Translations under genes and position numbers: made by a program
In this document: positions 49,858 through 58,338 of the stretch, in pieces
Numbering within the stretch: the first letter of the stretch is position 1
Layout of the letters: each line of letters begins with the position of its first letter
Assembly: GCF_001456025.1 (NCBI RefSeq)
Contig: NZ_LMTZ01000119.1
Coordinates: 1-64,000, forward strand
Source of the DNA: Mastigocoleus testarum BC008
Lineage (GTDB): Bacteria; Cyanobacteriota; Cyanobacteriia; Cyanobacteriales; Nostocaceae
DNA: 64,000 nt
Direction: 5' to 3'
The notes under the pieces: generated by a model
What the model saw: only the letters and a program-made list of their open reading frames with translations
What the model was told of the DNA's origin: nothing
Database searches by the model: none

Positions 49858-50937
49858 ATGAAATTATACGACTCCCTGCAGGCAATCGGAATTGCCGATC
49901 CCTACGGTTCCGGCTGGTTGGCAGTAGTTTTCACTTTTTTCTTGGCTTGGTTGGTAACATGGCGTCTAATGCCAATAGTACGTAAATTTGCTTTGCAGGT
50001 TGGTTGGGCTGACCAACCAAATGCAAGACGATTAAATCGAGAACCTTTGCCTAATGCTGGCGGTTTGGCTATTTATGCTGGAGCGATCGCTGCTATTGTT
50101 TTGGCAACTCTTTTACGTCCGATCGAACTACACAGTGTTTTGGCACAAGTGTTAACGATTTTGTTAGGCGGTTCCATCCTAGTTCTGGTTGGATTCATTG
50201 ACGACCAATTCAGTTTGCCAGCATCATTTCGCTTATTGATCCAAATTTTAACTGCTTTGTTGCTGTTTGCTAATGGTATTAGTTTTCAGTTAACCTTTGG
50301 TACTCCTATAGATCCATTCCTCTCAATGCTGCTAACAGTATTTTGGGTAGTGGGAATCACCAATGCGATCAATTTAATGGATGGTATGGATGGTTTAGTG
50401 GGAGGGGTCAGTTTTATTACTTCGATTAGTTTATTAGCAGTTTCAGCACAATTTCCCAACCGCGCTGCAGCGACTTTAATACTTGCTGCTTTATCTGGCG
50501 CTGCGCTGGGATTTTTACGACATAATTTTCATCCTTCCCGAATTATTATGGGTGATGCTGGTGCCTACTTTTTTGGTTATGTGCTAGCAGCCACAAGTAT
50601 TTTGGGAGAATTACAAACCACAACAGTTGTTACCTTGGTACCGCCAGTTTTATTTTTGTTGTTGCCGGTACTAGATACATCTCAAGTATTTATCCGCCGA
50701 TTAATGGCAGGAAAAAACCCATTAACAACACCAGGAAAAGATCATTTACATCATCGCTTATTAGCTTGGGGATTATCCCAACGTCGTGCTGCTTTTGCAT
50801 TGTGGTTTGTAACTTGGATTTTTAATTTACTGGCTATGAGAATCAGAGGTATGAGTATCAGTGTAATACTTGCAACTACAGCTAGTATTCTTATGTTATT
50901 AGGATTTGCAATTTGGCAAAGAATGCACAAAGTTTGA
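49858..50937 (+). CDS. WecA/MraY-type undecaprenyl-phosphate sugar-1-phosphate transferase
   Basis: 359 residues, about ten membrane segments. Family motifs: GGLAIYAGAIAA near the start, the DDQFSLP acidic pair, NAINLMDGMDGLVGG (catalytic loop), GDAGAYFFGY and the HLHHRLLAWGLSQRRA histidine motif, which favours WecA-like enzymes (UDP-GlcNAc or related substrate) over true MraY. It would start lipid-linked glycan synthesis for the cell envelope. ATG at 49858 chosen; an in-frame TTG lies at 49846. The next gene, fabG, is convergent. Confidence 0.9.
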   Translation: MKLYDSLQAIGIADPYGSGWLAVVFTFFLAWLVTWRLMPIVRKFALQVGWADQPNARRLNREPLPNAGGLAIYAGAIAAIVLATLLRPIELHSVLAQVLTILLGGSILVLVGFIDDQFSLPASFRLLIQILTALLLFANGISFQLTFGTPIDPFLSMLLTVFWVVGITNAINLMDGMDGLVGGVSFITSISLLAVSAQFPNRAAATLILAALSGAALGFLRHNFHPSRIIMGDAGAYFFGYVLAATSILGELQTTTVVTLVPPVLFLLLPVLDTSQVFIRRLMAGKNPLTTPGKDHLHHRLLAWGLSQRRAAFALWFVTWIFNLLAMRIRGMSISVILATTASILMLLGFAIWQRMHKV

Positions 50938-51295
50938 CAAACGTCAGTGAACAGTTAACAGTTTATGGCTAATGCCACGCCCTCGCGGGCTACAGGGAAC
51001 AGTTAACAGCAAATACAAAATAAATCAAAAAAATTGATAACTGTTAGCGGATCCGTAGGTAGCGTAGCTATAGCGTGCGCGTTCCTAGCGTAAGCGTACC
51101 GTAGGTATTGCGCATTAACTGTAGCCCGTAAGGGCGTGGCGTAAGCCATAAACTGTTAGCGGATCCGTAGGTAGCGTAGCTATAGCGTGCGCGTTCCTAG
51201 CGTAAGCGTACCGTAGGTATTGCGCATTAACTGTTAGCGCAGCGTGCGCGACAGCGCATTAACTGATAACTGGTAACTGACAACTGACAACTGTT
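50938..51295. repeat. Intergenic block with a duplicated 83-bp repeat
   Basis: 51039-51121 and 51151-51233 are the same 83-bp unit (AACTGTTAGCGGATCCGTAG ... GTATTGCGCATTAACTGT) in direct orientation, 112 bp apart. GAACAGTTAACAG-type words flank them on both sides, with complementary CTGTTAACTG-like ends, so the block may fold. Confidence 0.9.
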
Positions 51296-52078
51296 TTAAG
51301 CCATCACCATTCCACCATCCACATTAAAAACTTGTCCTGTAATGTAAGCAGCGGCGGGGTCCGAGGCTAAAAAGCGCACCATCCCCGCCACTTCTTCTGG
51401 TTTTCCAAAGCGACCGAGAGGAATATATTTGAGAATTTCATCATTTTTGAGGTCATTAGTCATATCAGTAGCAATAAAACCTGGCGCGACTGCGTTGACT
51501 GTAATTTCACGAGCAGCAAATTCTTTGGCGAGGGTTTTAGTTAAACCAATCACACCTGCTTTCGCCGCGCTATAGTTAGCCTGTCCCGGATTACCCATTT
51601 GTCCGGCAACCGAAGCTATATTAATAATCCGCCCAGAACGTTGCTTCAGCATAATCTTACTAGTCGCACGGGTGCAGAGGAAAACACCAGTTAAGTTGAG
51701 GTCAATGACTGCTTGCCAATCCTCTGGTTTCATTCGTAATAGCAGTGTATCGCGAGTAATACCTGCATTATTTACCAAAATATCAACACGCTTGAATTTT
51801 TCCATTACAGCCTTTATTAGTGCATCCACTTGTTCGGCTTTGGAAACATCTGCTTGAAGAGCGATCGCACTTCCGCCAGCCTTAGTAATTGCTTCGACTA
51901 ATTCTTCAGCCGCACCACTAGAAGATGCATAGTTTACCGCAACTGTAGCTCCCATTTTTGCTAATTCTAGGGCGATCGCCCGTCCGATTCCCCGTGATGC
52001 ACCGGTGACAACAGCCACTTGGGAACGTAGGGTTTGTAAATTTTCTGGTAATACTTCCGATAATTCAAGCACTGCCAT
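51296..52078 (-). CDS. fabG: 3-oxoacyl-[acyl-carrier-protein] reductase FabG
   Basis: 260 residues of a classical SDR: TGASRGIGRAIA (nucleotide binding), NNAG, catalytic serine in INIASVAG, YSAAK (YxxxK), and PGFIATDM. High likeness to cyanobacterial FabG over its length, including the C-terminal ITGQVFNVDGGMVMA. Reduces 3-oxoacyl-ACP with NADPH in fatty acid elongation. A short N-terminal extension (MAVLELSEVLPENLQTL) precedes the fold. Single gene here. Confidence 0.95.
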   Translation of the reverse strand: MAVLELSEVLPENLQTLRSQVAVVTGASRGIGRAIALELAKMGATVAVNYASSSGAAEELVEAITKAGGSAIALQADVSKAEQVDALIKAVMEKFKRVDILVNNAGITRDTLLLRMKPEDWQAVIDLNLTGVFLCTRATSKIMLKQRSGRIINIASVAGQMGNPGQANYSAAKAGVIGLTKTLAKEFAAREITVNAVAPGFIATDMTNDLKNDEILKYIPLGRFGKPEEVAGMVRFLASDPAAAYITGQVFNVDGGMVMA

Positions 52079-52330
52079 TTATCTGTTCCTATTAATTTTC
52101 AATCATTGCGTTCTAATCGCTATCATCATAGAGCGATTATTCATTAAAAATTAAGATTATTTTAGAGATTAGCGACTAGGGATTAGGGATTGGGGATAGA
52201 AACTAAAGATTAGTAATCCCAGTCGCCAGTCGCCATATGCCGCTTGCGGCGGCACGCAGTGCTATCCCTAATTCCAAATTCTTGATAAACACACTACTAT
52301 TAAGCAGTAGTATTAAAGCGGTAAGAACAT
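52079..52330. repeat. Spacer with dispersed repeat related to 4515-4590
   Basis: About 52175-52265 holds GGGATTGGGGATAG, CCAGTCGCC and a CCGCTTGCGGCGG hairpin followed by GCACGCAGTGCTATCCC. It is an inverted relative of the segment at 4515-4590. Confidence 0.7.
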
Positions 52331-52648
52331 ATGTCTGTGAAAAAGAAATTTAACAGCTTTGAGGAAATGCTGTCTGGTTCTGACTTACCAGTACTAGTGG
52401 ATTTTTATGCGGCTTGGTGTGGACCATGTCAAATGATGGTGCCGATTTTGGAACAAGTAAATGCTCAACTTCAAGGAAAAATGAAGATAGTAAAAATTGA
52501 TACCGACAAGTATCCCCAACTAGCAAGTCAGTATCAAATCGAAGCTTTACCCACTTTAGTTTTATTTAAGAAAGGTGAAGCTGTAGAAAGAATTGAAGGT
52601 TTACTTCAAGCACCACAACTGGTACAGCACCTTGAAAGACTACTTTAG
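52331..52648 (+). CDS. Thioredoxin
   Basis: 105 residues with WCGPCQMM active site (about residues 30-37), cis-proline ALPTLVLFKKGE, and the LVDFYAAWCGPC start. The MM after the active site resembles the y-type thioredoxins of plastids and cyanobacteria; this subtype call is from recall. Reduces target disulfides. A hairpin with T-run lies 80 bp past the stop. Confidence 0.93.
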   Translation: MSVKKKFNSFEEMLSGSDLPVLVDFYAAWCGPCQMMVPILEQVNAQLQGKMKIVKIDTDKYPQLASQYQIEALPTLVLFKKGEAVERIEGLLQAPQLVQHLERLL

Positions 52649-52726
52649 CTAGAAACGAATAAATTTTAAGCAAAATCCAATCATTACTAGCTCGTCAATT
52701 GTTTATTATTTGTTTTAATTTAAGCT

Positions 52727-52757
52727 TCCCCGATTCTTGTATACGGGGATACTTTTA
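52727..52757 (+). terminator. Terminator after thioredoxin
   Basis: Stem TCCCCG / CGGGGA with an 11-base loop, followed by TACTTTTATTT. A second hairpin CCCCAC / GTGGGG follows at 52778-52797. Confidence 0.65.
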
Positions 52758-52797
52758 TTTATTATTTTTATTTGTCTCCCCACTGGTATGTGTGGGG

Positions 52798-53315
52798 CAC
52801 ATAATCAACGATGGCAGAAGTTGAGAATTCATATTTCAAATTTGAAATATATCTTAACATATCTAATTAAAATCAAAAAATAAAAAAACATAGACAAATT
52901 TAACTGACAACATGTAGCTTTATTGCTTGATAGTTTGTTATTAACTGTCTAATATCAATTAATTATAAACAATTAATCAAATAAGTAAGCAATGTATTAG
53001 TGAGTACTAATATTTTCAGCGTGTCAAAAACATAAAATGCCTTTGCCTAGAAAATTTTTAGAGTATCAAAATTCATAATTTACGCTGTATTTAGCAGAGT
53101 CTATTGTAAGTATTAATTACCGTATATTTTTGCTACATCAAGTATTGCATTCTATTTAAAGGAATATCATAAATACAGGCGCTGATATAGCTTATACAAT
53201 ATCTAGTTTAGCCACGCAAGCAGAGTGATTCTGTCAAGCTTGACCTTAGTGTTGCTAAATTCTATAAACTGATGGTCGTGTTCCTAGGCTATAAGTTAAA
53301 AATAAAAAAAATTCA
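52798..53315. other. A+T-rich intergenic region
   Basis: About 520 bp between the thioredoxin terminators and the pentapeptide-repeat gene. It has no coding character or clear repeats. Confidence 0.5.
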
Positions 53316-54413
53316 ATGAATACTAAAAATAATAAGTGTATATTTAATCTTATTGAAAGAATAAGTATTTTTATAAGTATAGTTGCTGGTGTAACCGGAG
53401 TTGTAACTTTCTGGTGGATATTGGATGAGAGAAAAGAAGAAAGAATATTTAAAGCTTGGGAAGTAGTTAGAGAGGGTAAAGGCTCTCAAAGTGGAGTGGT
53501 GCGGTTAGCACTTGAAAGACTATATAAGGAAGATTTTAGTCTTGCAGGGATTAATGTTAGTAAAACTAACCTATCCAAAATTCAATTAAATAATGCTAAC
53601 CTCAAAAACTCCTATTTTGAAGGTACGAACCTTAAGGGTGCGAACCTTAGGAATTCCTATTTTGAAGGTGCAGACCTGAGGAATACGAATCTCAGTGGTG
53701 CGGACCTGAAAGATGCAAACCTCACTTTTGCAAAAATAGATGGTGCAAATATGATTGGTAGTAATCTCGAGAACTCCAATCTCAGCAATATCAAACTCCC
53801 AATTAGTGGCGAACTCAAAATAACTATAACCAATCTTAGTCAAGCTAACCTCATTAACGCCAATCTTAGCAGCGGAAATTTTAGTGGTGCTGACTTCAGC
53901 AGCGCCAACCTGAGCAGAGCCAACCTCCAAAGTACCAACCTCACCAAGAGCAACTTCAGTGGTGCTAATCTGCAGAGTAGCAACCTGATGTATGCCAACC
54001 TCAGTAATGCAAACCTAAGTAATGTGGAACTCTACGGTGCAAATTTCAGTGGTGCGATTCTTTTGGAGACCAATTTTAGTAGTACTAAGCAACTCAGAAA
54101 TGCTAACTTTGGAGATGCTAATCTCAGCATTGTTAACCTCAGTCATACCGATCTCAGTGGTGTAAATCTAAGCTATTCCAACCTATATCGTGTCAACCTC
54201 AATGGAGCTAATATGAGTAATACAAATCTTAGTGGAGCAAATATTATTGGAGCCAATCTGAGTAATACTATCTTTGAAGGTGCAAATGTTAAAAATGCTA
54301 AATTTAGGAATAACTTGGGAATCTCTGAAAGAATAAAGCTGGATTTAATTCGACGGGGTGCAATATTTGAAGAGTCTGCAGATAAACCCATACTACAGAA
54401 ACTTCAAAAATGA
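53316..54413 (+). CDS. Membrane-anchored pentapeptide-repeat protein
   Basis: 365 residues. One membrane segment near the N-terminus (ISIFISIVAGVTGVVTFWWIL, about residues 16-36), a short helical part, then about 50 pentapeptide repeats of A(D/N)LSN type from residue ~80 to ~345 (for example GANLRNSYFEGADLRNTNLSG), which form a right-handed quadrilateral helix. One break (NIKLPISGELKITITN, near residue 165) splits the helix in two. The solenoid would lie in cytoplasm or periplasm; role unknown. Confidence 0.9.
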   Translation: MNTKNNKCIFNLIERISIFISIVAGVTGVVTFWWILDERKEERIFKAWEVVREGKGSQSGVVRLALERLYKEDFSLAGINVSKTNLSKIQLNNANLKNSYFEGTNLKGANLRNSYFEGADLRNTNLSGADLKDANLTFAKIDGANMIGSNLENSNLSNIKLPISGELKITITNLSQANLINANLSSGNFSGADFSSANLSRANLQSTNLTKSNFSGANLQSSNLMYANLSNANLSNVELYGANFSGAILLETNFSSTKQLRNANFGDANLSIVNLSHTDLSGVNLSYSNLYRVNLNGANMSNTNLSGANIIGANLSNTIFEGANVKNAKFRNNLGISERIKLDLIRRGAIFEESADKPILQKLQK

Positions 54414-54606
54414 ATTATCCCTCATGCACCTAAAACTAATGGAGTTTAAAAATAGGATTTTTCTATCATTTTTTCGGATAAATCTTTCAAAGATGGCGAA
54501 TTATCTCGACGCACAAAATGGCATACAATATTTATGGGATTTCCACATGTAAATAAGAATTATCAATATAAACCATCACTTTGATCTACAGGGGGAGTAA
54601 ATAGCC

Positions 54607-55146
54607 ATGATGAAAGCAGAAGAAATCATGACCAAAGAGGTGGTGACTATTACTGGTTCAGCAACGGTTGCTGAAGCTGTGACTTTAATGAAAGACAAAG
54701 GGCTACGTGCCTTAATAGTTGAACGTCGTCACGATAATGACCCCTACGGAATGGTAACAGAAAGCGATATTATTTATAAAATCGCTGCATATGGTGAAGA
54801 TCCAAAAAAAATCCGGGTCTACGAAATTATGACCAAGCCCTGCATTACCGTAAACCCTGAGTTGGGAGTAGAGTATGTCGCCCGTTTATTTGCTAATACC
54901 GGAATTCGCCGTGCTCCTGTGATAAAAGATACTTTGCTTGGCATTGTTTCTATTACAGATATTCTCAAAAAAAGTGACTTTGTTGAGGAACCCCGAAGAA
55001 TTTATCTCGAAGATGCAATTGAAGCAGCAAGAGATGATGCAAGAGCTATTTGTGAAGCGAAGGGACCAACCTCAAAAGAATGTGCTGCAGCTTGGGATGT
55101 TGTAGAAGAGTTGCAAGCAGAAGCAGCAAGTAGAAGAGCAAAATAA
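54607..55146 (+). CDS. CBS-CP12 fusion protein with shortened CP12
   Basis: 179 residues. The CBS pair (AEEIMTKEV, GMVTESDIIYKI, VYEIMTKPC, GIVSITDIL) closely parallels the paralogue at 18691-19317. The CP12 part has the first cysteine pair and core (ARAICEAKGPTSKECAAAWDVVEELQAEA) but ends nine residues later, so the second cysteine pair that binds GAPDH in standard CP12 is missing. It could still contact phosphoribulokinase or only sense adenylates. A GGGGGAG Shine-Dalgarno precedes the ATG. Not adjacent to Calvin-cycle genes. Confidence 0.88.
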   Translation: MMKAEEIMTKEVVTITGSATVAEAVTLMKDKGLRALIVERRHDNDPYGMVTESDIIYKIAAYGEDPKKIRVYEIMTKPCITVNPELGVEYVARLFANTGIRRAPVIKDTLLGIVSITDILKKSDFVEEPRRIYLEDAIEAARDDARAICEAKGPTSKECAAAWDVVEELQAEAASRRAK

Positions 55147-55178
55147 AGTACAATCTAAGTTAGATATTAAGTCAATAA

Positions 55179-55199
55179 CTCAGGGCTAAAGCCACTGAG
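55179..55199 (+). ncRNA. Hairpin upstream of iscB relic, omega-RNA-like
   Basis: CTCAG-GGC-TAAA-GCC-A-CTGAG folds as an 8-bp stem with a TAAA loop and one bulged A. The same fold with two compensatory base-pair changes occurs at 62978-62998. Because IscB guide RNAs are encoded just upstream of iscB, this is a candidate scaffold part. Confidence 0.5.
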
Positions 55200-55236
55200 C
55201 TTGTAAGAGACAGTTCTTACTGAGAATTGACTAGGC

Positions 55237-55536
55237 TATAAGCCGTTAACTGTAATTCGTCGCCCTCCCGTCAGTCGTCGTCAGTTGCATTTACTGCAAT
55301 TTAGTAAAGGTGCTAAACGTCGCAAGTATGGTGGGACTGTTACCAAGCACGGATTCAGGAAAGGTGATTATGCTGAAGCGACCCAAGGAAAGAAAACCGT
55401 TAGGGGCTGGGTTAGTGGTGACACTAAAACGCAAGTTTCTGTTAGCAATTCTGACTGGAAACGGCTTGGTCAGTTTTCTAGAAATAAAGTTCAACTACTT
55501 AAACGTTCCACTGGCTTAATTGTTCAATGTGGTTAA
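55237..55536 (+). pseudogene. iscB: iscB C-terminal relic
   Basis: From about 55237 the frame reads GYKPLTVIRRPPVSRRQLHLLQFSKGAKRRKYGGTV, then GFRKGDYAEA, GWVSGDTKTQVSVSN, WKRLGQFSRNKVQLLKRSTG and a stop. This is the C-terminal ~95 residues of IscB, the RuvC/HNH RNA-guided nuclease ancestral to Cas9; the PLMP, RuvC and HNH parts are missing. The hairpin 38 bp upstream remains, so most of the gene was removed by one deletion. A CCCAG/CTGGG hairpin at 55558-55581 may be the end of the element. Confidence 0.8.
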
Positions 55537-55661
55537 AACCACCGGGGCGTTTTTCCTCCCAGTTATGATGAATAAGCTGGGTTTCCTTAGCGCAGCGACG
55601 CGTTAGCATAAACTACCGAGAAATTTTTATGAAATAAAAAAGGGGTGTTTATTTTGAAATA

Positions 55662-56789
55662 ATGACCAACAAAGTTCTAATCTTAGGAGGAAATGGGCGC
55701 ATCGGTGGTAGCGTCGCCCAAGATATTGCAACTAATACAGACTCAGAAGTGATTCTTACTGGGCGTAGCACTGCAAGTAAAATTAGAGATATTCAATTAA
55801 ACCATCAACCAAATCATAAATTAAATCCTCAATTGCGGTTCCTCAGTTTGGATTTAGCGAATATTGACAAATTGGCATCAGAAATCGCTAAATCTAATTT
55901 AGTAATTCACTGTGCTGGTCCTTTTCATCACCGGGATACTAAGGTTTTAGAGCTATGCATTAAGCAGGGTGTGAATTATCTGGATGTTAGCGACCACCGT
56001 TCCTACACTATTAGAGCCTTAGAACACCACAAAGATGCAGTTAATGCAAATGTGACTGCAATTGTAAACACCGGGATATTTCCAGGAATATCTAATAGTA
56101 TGGTGCGACAATGCGTTGAGCAGTTCGATGAACCGGAGAAAATTCATTTGAGTTACGTAGTTTCTGGTTCCGGTGGAGCTGGTGTCACAGTAATGCGTAC
56201 AACATTTTTAGGTTTGCAAAATTCCTTTGAAGCATGGATAGAGGGTGATTGGAAAATCATCAAACCATATACTGATCGCGAAATTATTGATTTCCCATCA
56301 CCCTACGGAGCTAATGGTGTGTATTGGTATGATATGCCGGAGACCTACACTCTTCCGAAGTCTTTTCCCCGTGTGAGTAGTGTTATTACTAAGTTTGGTT
56401 CTGTTCCTGACTTTTATAACCATTTGACCTGGATCGCCGCACATGTTTTCCCTCGCTCGTGGCTGAGAAATTCGAGGGGAATCGAGTTTTTATCCCATGT
56501 TAGTCATTTGATGACAGATGTCACTGATCGCTTTAGTGGAATTGGAGTTGCAGTTTGTGCAGAAGTAACTGGAACCAAAAATGGTAATTCTCTTGTCTGT
56601 AGGGCAAATTTAATCCATGAAAATACAGCGATCGCAGCAGGGTGTGGTACCGGTACCATAGCTCAATTATTATTAGAAGGTAAATTGAGAAAAGCTGGAG
56701 TTTTTCCGGTGGAAGAAGCACTTCCAACGAATCTGTTTTTGGAAAGTATGGAAACTAGGGGTATTAATATTAATCAAGACTGGATTTAA
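55662..56789 (+). CDS. Saccharopine dehydrogenase-like NAD(P)-binding protein
   Basis: 375 residues. Rossmann start VLILGGNGRIGGSVAQDIA (residues ~5-23), LTGRS after strand 2, LVIHCAGPFHHRDTKVLELCIKQGVNYLDVSDHR, typical of the saccharopine dehydrogenase / trans-acting enoyl reductase superfamily. The C-terminal half has GSGGAGVTVMRTTF and GCGTGTIAQLLLEGKL. Substrate unknown; such proteins occur in lipid and carotenoid metabolism. Confidence 0.85.
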   Translation: MTNKVLILGGNGRIGGSVAQDIATNTDSEVILTGRSTASKIRDIQLNHQPNHKLNPQLRFLSLDLANIDKLASEIAKSNLVIHCAGPFHHRDTKVLELCIKQGVNYLDVSDHRSYTIRALEHHKDAVNANVTAIVNTGIFPGISNSMVRQCVEQFDEPEKIHLSYVVSGSGGAGVTVMRTTFLGLQNSFEAWIEGDWKIIKPYTDREIIDFPSPYGANGVYWYDMPETYTLPKSFPRVSSVITKFGSVPDFYNHLTWIAAHVFPRSWLRNSRGIEFLSHVSHLMTDVTDRFSGIGVAVCAEVTGTKNGNSLVCRANLIHENTAIAAGCGTGTIAQLLLEGKLRKAGVFPVEEALPTNLFLESMETRGININQDWI

Positions 56790-56923
56790 ATTTATTGTTT
56801 CAACCTAATTACTCGGTGTGATATTTAAATATTTAATAATGATGTTCAAATAAACCAGCTTTATTTTGATAAAGTTATGAACTGTTAGATTTATTGGGTA
56901 AATGGTTAAATACAAACCCAATT

Positions 56924-56939
56924 GACAAACATGTTTGTC
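56924..56939. promoter_or_regulatory. 16-bp perfect palindrome upstream of DUF4330 gene
   Basis: GACAAACATGTTTGTC, preceded by TT so that a TTGACA hexamer overlaps its left arm, 22 bp before the next ATG. The placement fits an operator for a dimeric regulator. Confidence 0.55.
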
Positions 56940-56961
56940 GTATAAGTAGGAACTTGTATAG

Positions 56962-57489
56962 ATGAGGAGTTTTGGTTTGTTTCAGCAGTTTATAGATATA
57001 TTGAAGCGATTTAGTTGGAGTATATTACTCGCAGTAGTATTAATATTAACATCAGTTTTATTTACACCAGGTGTACTTAATTCCCCAACTTATGCTACAG
57101 CTTCAACTCAGCCTGTAGAGTTAGATTTATTGGTGAAGTATTTGAGTATTAGTCGCCCTCAAGATTTAGTGAATCAAGAGTTGAAAAATGGAGTCAATAC
57201 TGATATTACAATCAAAAACCAACCTGCTGGTCAAATGCAGATCAAATCTGTTCAACTAATACCAATTACTACTGCTGTAACTCAACCAGATGGTTCGGTC
57301 AAAGAATTAGAGGATCCTACGGCTCGTTTTCTAACAAACATGTTAGTAACTTTATCAAGTAGCGCTGAAGTGAAAGATGATGCTTCATTTGTAGGTGATA
57401 GTAAATTAAAAATAGGTATGCCTGCCACAATGGAAGGTTTTAATTACTATTTCCGAGGCAATATCATTGATGTCAGATTGGATAAATAA
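56962..57489 (+). CDS. DUF4330-family membrane-anchored protein
   Basis: 175 residues. One N-terminal membrane segment (SILLAVVLILTSVLFTPGVL) and an outside domain with VELDLLVKYLSISRPQDLV, ITIKNQPAGQMQIKSVQLIP, TTAVTQPDGSVKELEDP and GMPATMEGFNYYFRGNIIDVRL. The order agrees with cyanobacterial DUF4330 proteins as I recall them. Function unknown. GTAGGAAC lies about 10 bp before the start, and the palindrome at 56924-56939 suggests regulated expression. Confidence 0.72.
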   Translation: MRSFGLFQQFIDILKRFSWSILLAVVLILTSVLFTPGVLNSPTYATASTQPVELDLLVKYLSISRPQDLVNQELKNGVNTDITIKNQPAGQMQIKSVQLIPITTAVTQPDGSVKELEDPTARFLTNMLVTLSSSAEVKDDASFVGDSKLKIGMPATMEGFNYYFRGNIIDVRLDK

Positions 57490-57953
57490 TTATGAGTAAT
57501 GAGTAATAGTAATGTTAGCGGCTCTGTAGGTAGCGCAGCTAGAGGCCGGAGGCTAGAGGCTATGCCGACGCCAAAGGCTCTGACTAACGTCACCTTGCGA
57601 ATCTGCCGATGCCGTGATATGCGCCAGAGGCGTTAGTACGCATCCTACGGATGTTAGCGTTGCTAGCGTAGCGTACCGTAGGTATTGCGTGACGTAGTCA
57701 TACAGCTTGCTGCGTCTAAACACCACACCGCAGGTACCCCTCAGGCTCTAGCTATAGCGGGACGAGTTGGGGCGTAAGCACAGACTAATGAGGGTGTCTA
57801 CAGCGCACGGTAATGAGTAATGAGTCAGTTAGTGGCTAATGTTTAGCTAGCGGCTAGCAGAACTTAACGTGGCGTAAAATGTACCGTAGGTTTCCCGGAC
57901 TGTAACAGCACAAAGTTGTGAGTAATTAATAATTATTTTAAAAAGTTAATTAA
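57490..57953. repeat. Intergenic block of dispersed G+C-richer repeats
   Basis: 57510-57790 is almost wholly built from the TAGCG/CCGTAGG/GCGTGACG words shared with the other blocks, with GAGTAATGAGTAAT-type words at both ends. No gene. Confidence 0.75.
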
Positions 57954-58163
57954 CTATAAACTGATAGTACCCACGGGTGATAATAATTTTGGAATATATC
58001 TATTTATATTGTAATAAAAATTCACAAAAGATATCGAAAGTTGAAAAATCGCTACAATATTTATATCGCCTATTTTTAAAGATGATATATAGCGAGTTGG
58101 CAATAAGTAAGGTAAAAGAATAGTAATAAAGCCTAATATCAAAAATATTGGATTCCTTCCCAT
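57954..58163 (-). CDS. Doubtful small membrane ORF
   Basis: 69 residues, two hydrophobic segments (IFLILGFITILLPYLL; IVAIFQLSISFVNFYY). AAAGGA lies six bases before the ATG, the only support. No family recognised and composition is that of A+T-rich spacer, so it may be spurious. Confidence 0.3.
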   Translation of the reverse strand: MGRNPIFLILGFITILLPYLLPTRYISSLKIGDINIVAIFQLSISFVNFYYNINRYIPKLLSPVGTISL

Positions 58164-58338
58164 CCAAATTCCTTTTGTCTTCTGACTTTTACAATCCCGC
58201 TATAAGTTATTGTTTTTAAATTTTTCAACTGTTATTCCCTTATTTTTAATTTGTGGGGTGGGTTGTATTTTACGGTAACTCGAATAGGTGTGGTATATGT
58301 AATAATCTTACCTTGGGTTTTCCTGAGGCAAATTAGCC

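Noticed and set aside
57954..58163. Firm gene call for the 69-codon ORF
   Set aside because: Only a ribosome-binding-like sequence supports it; kept as a doubtful entry.
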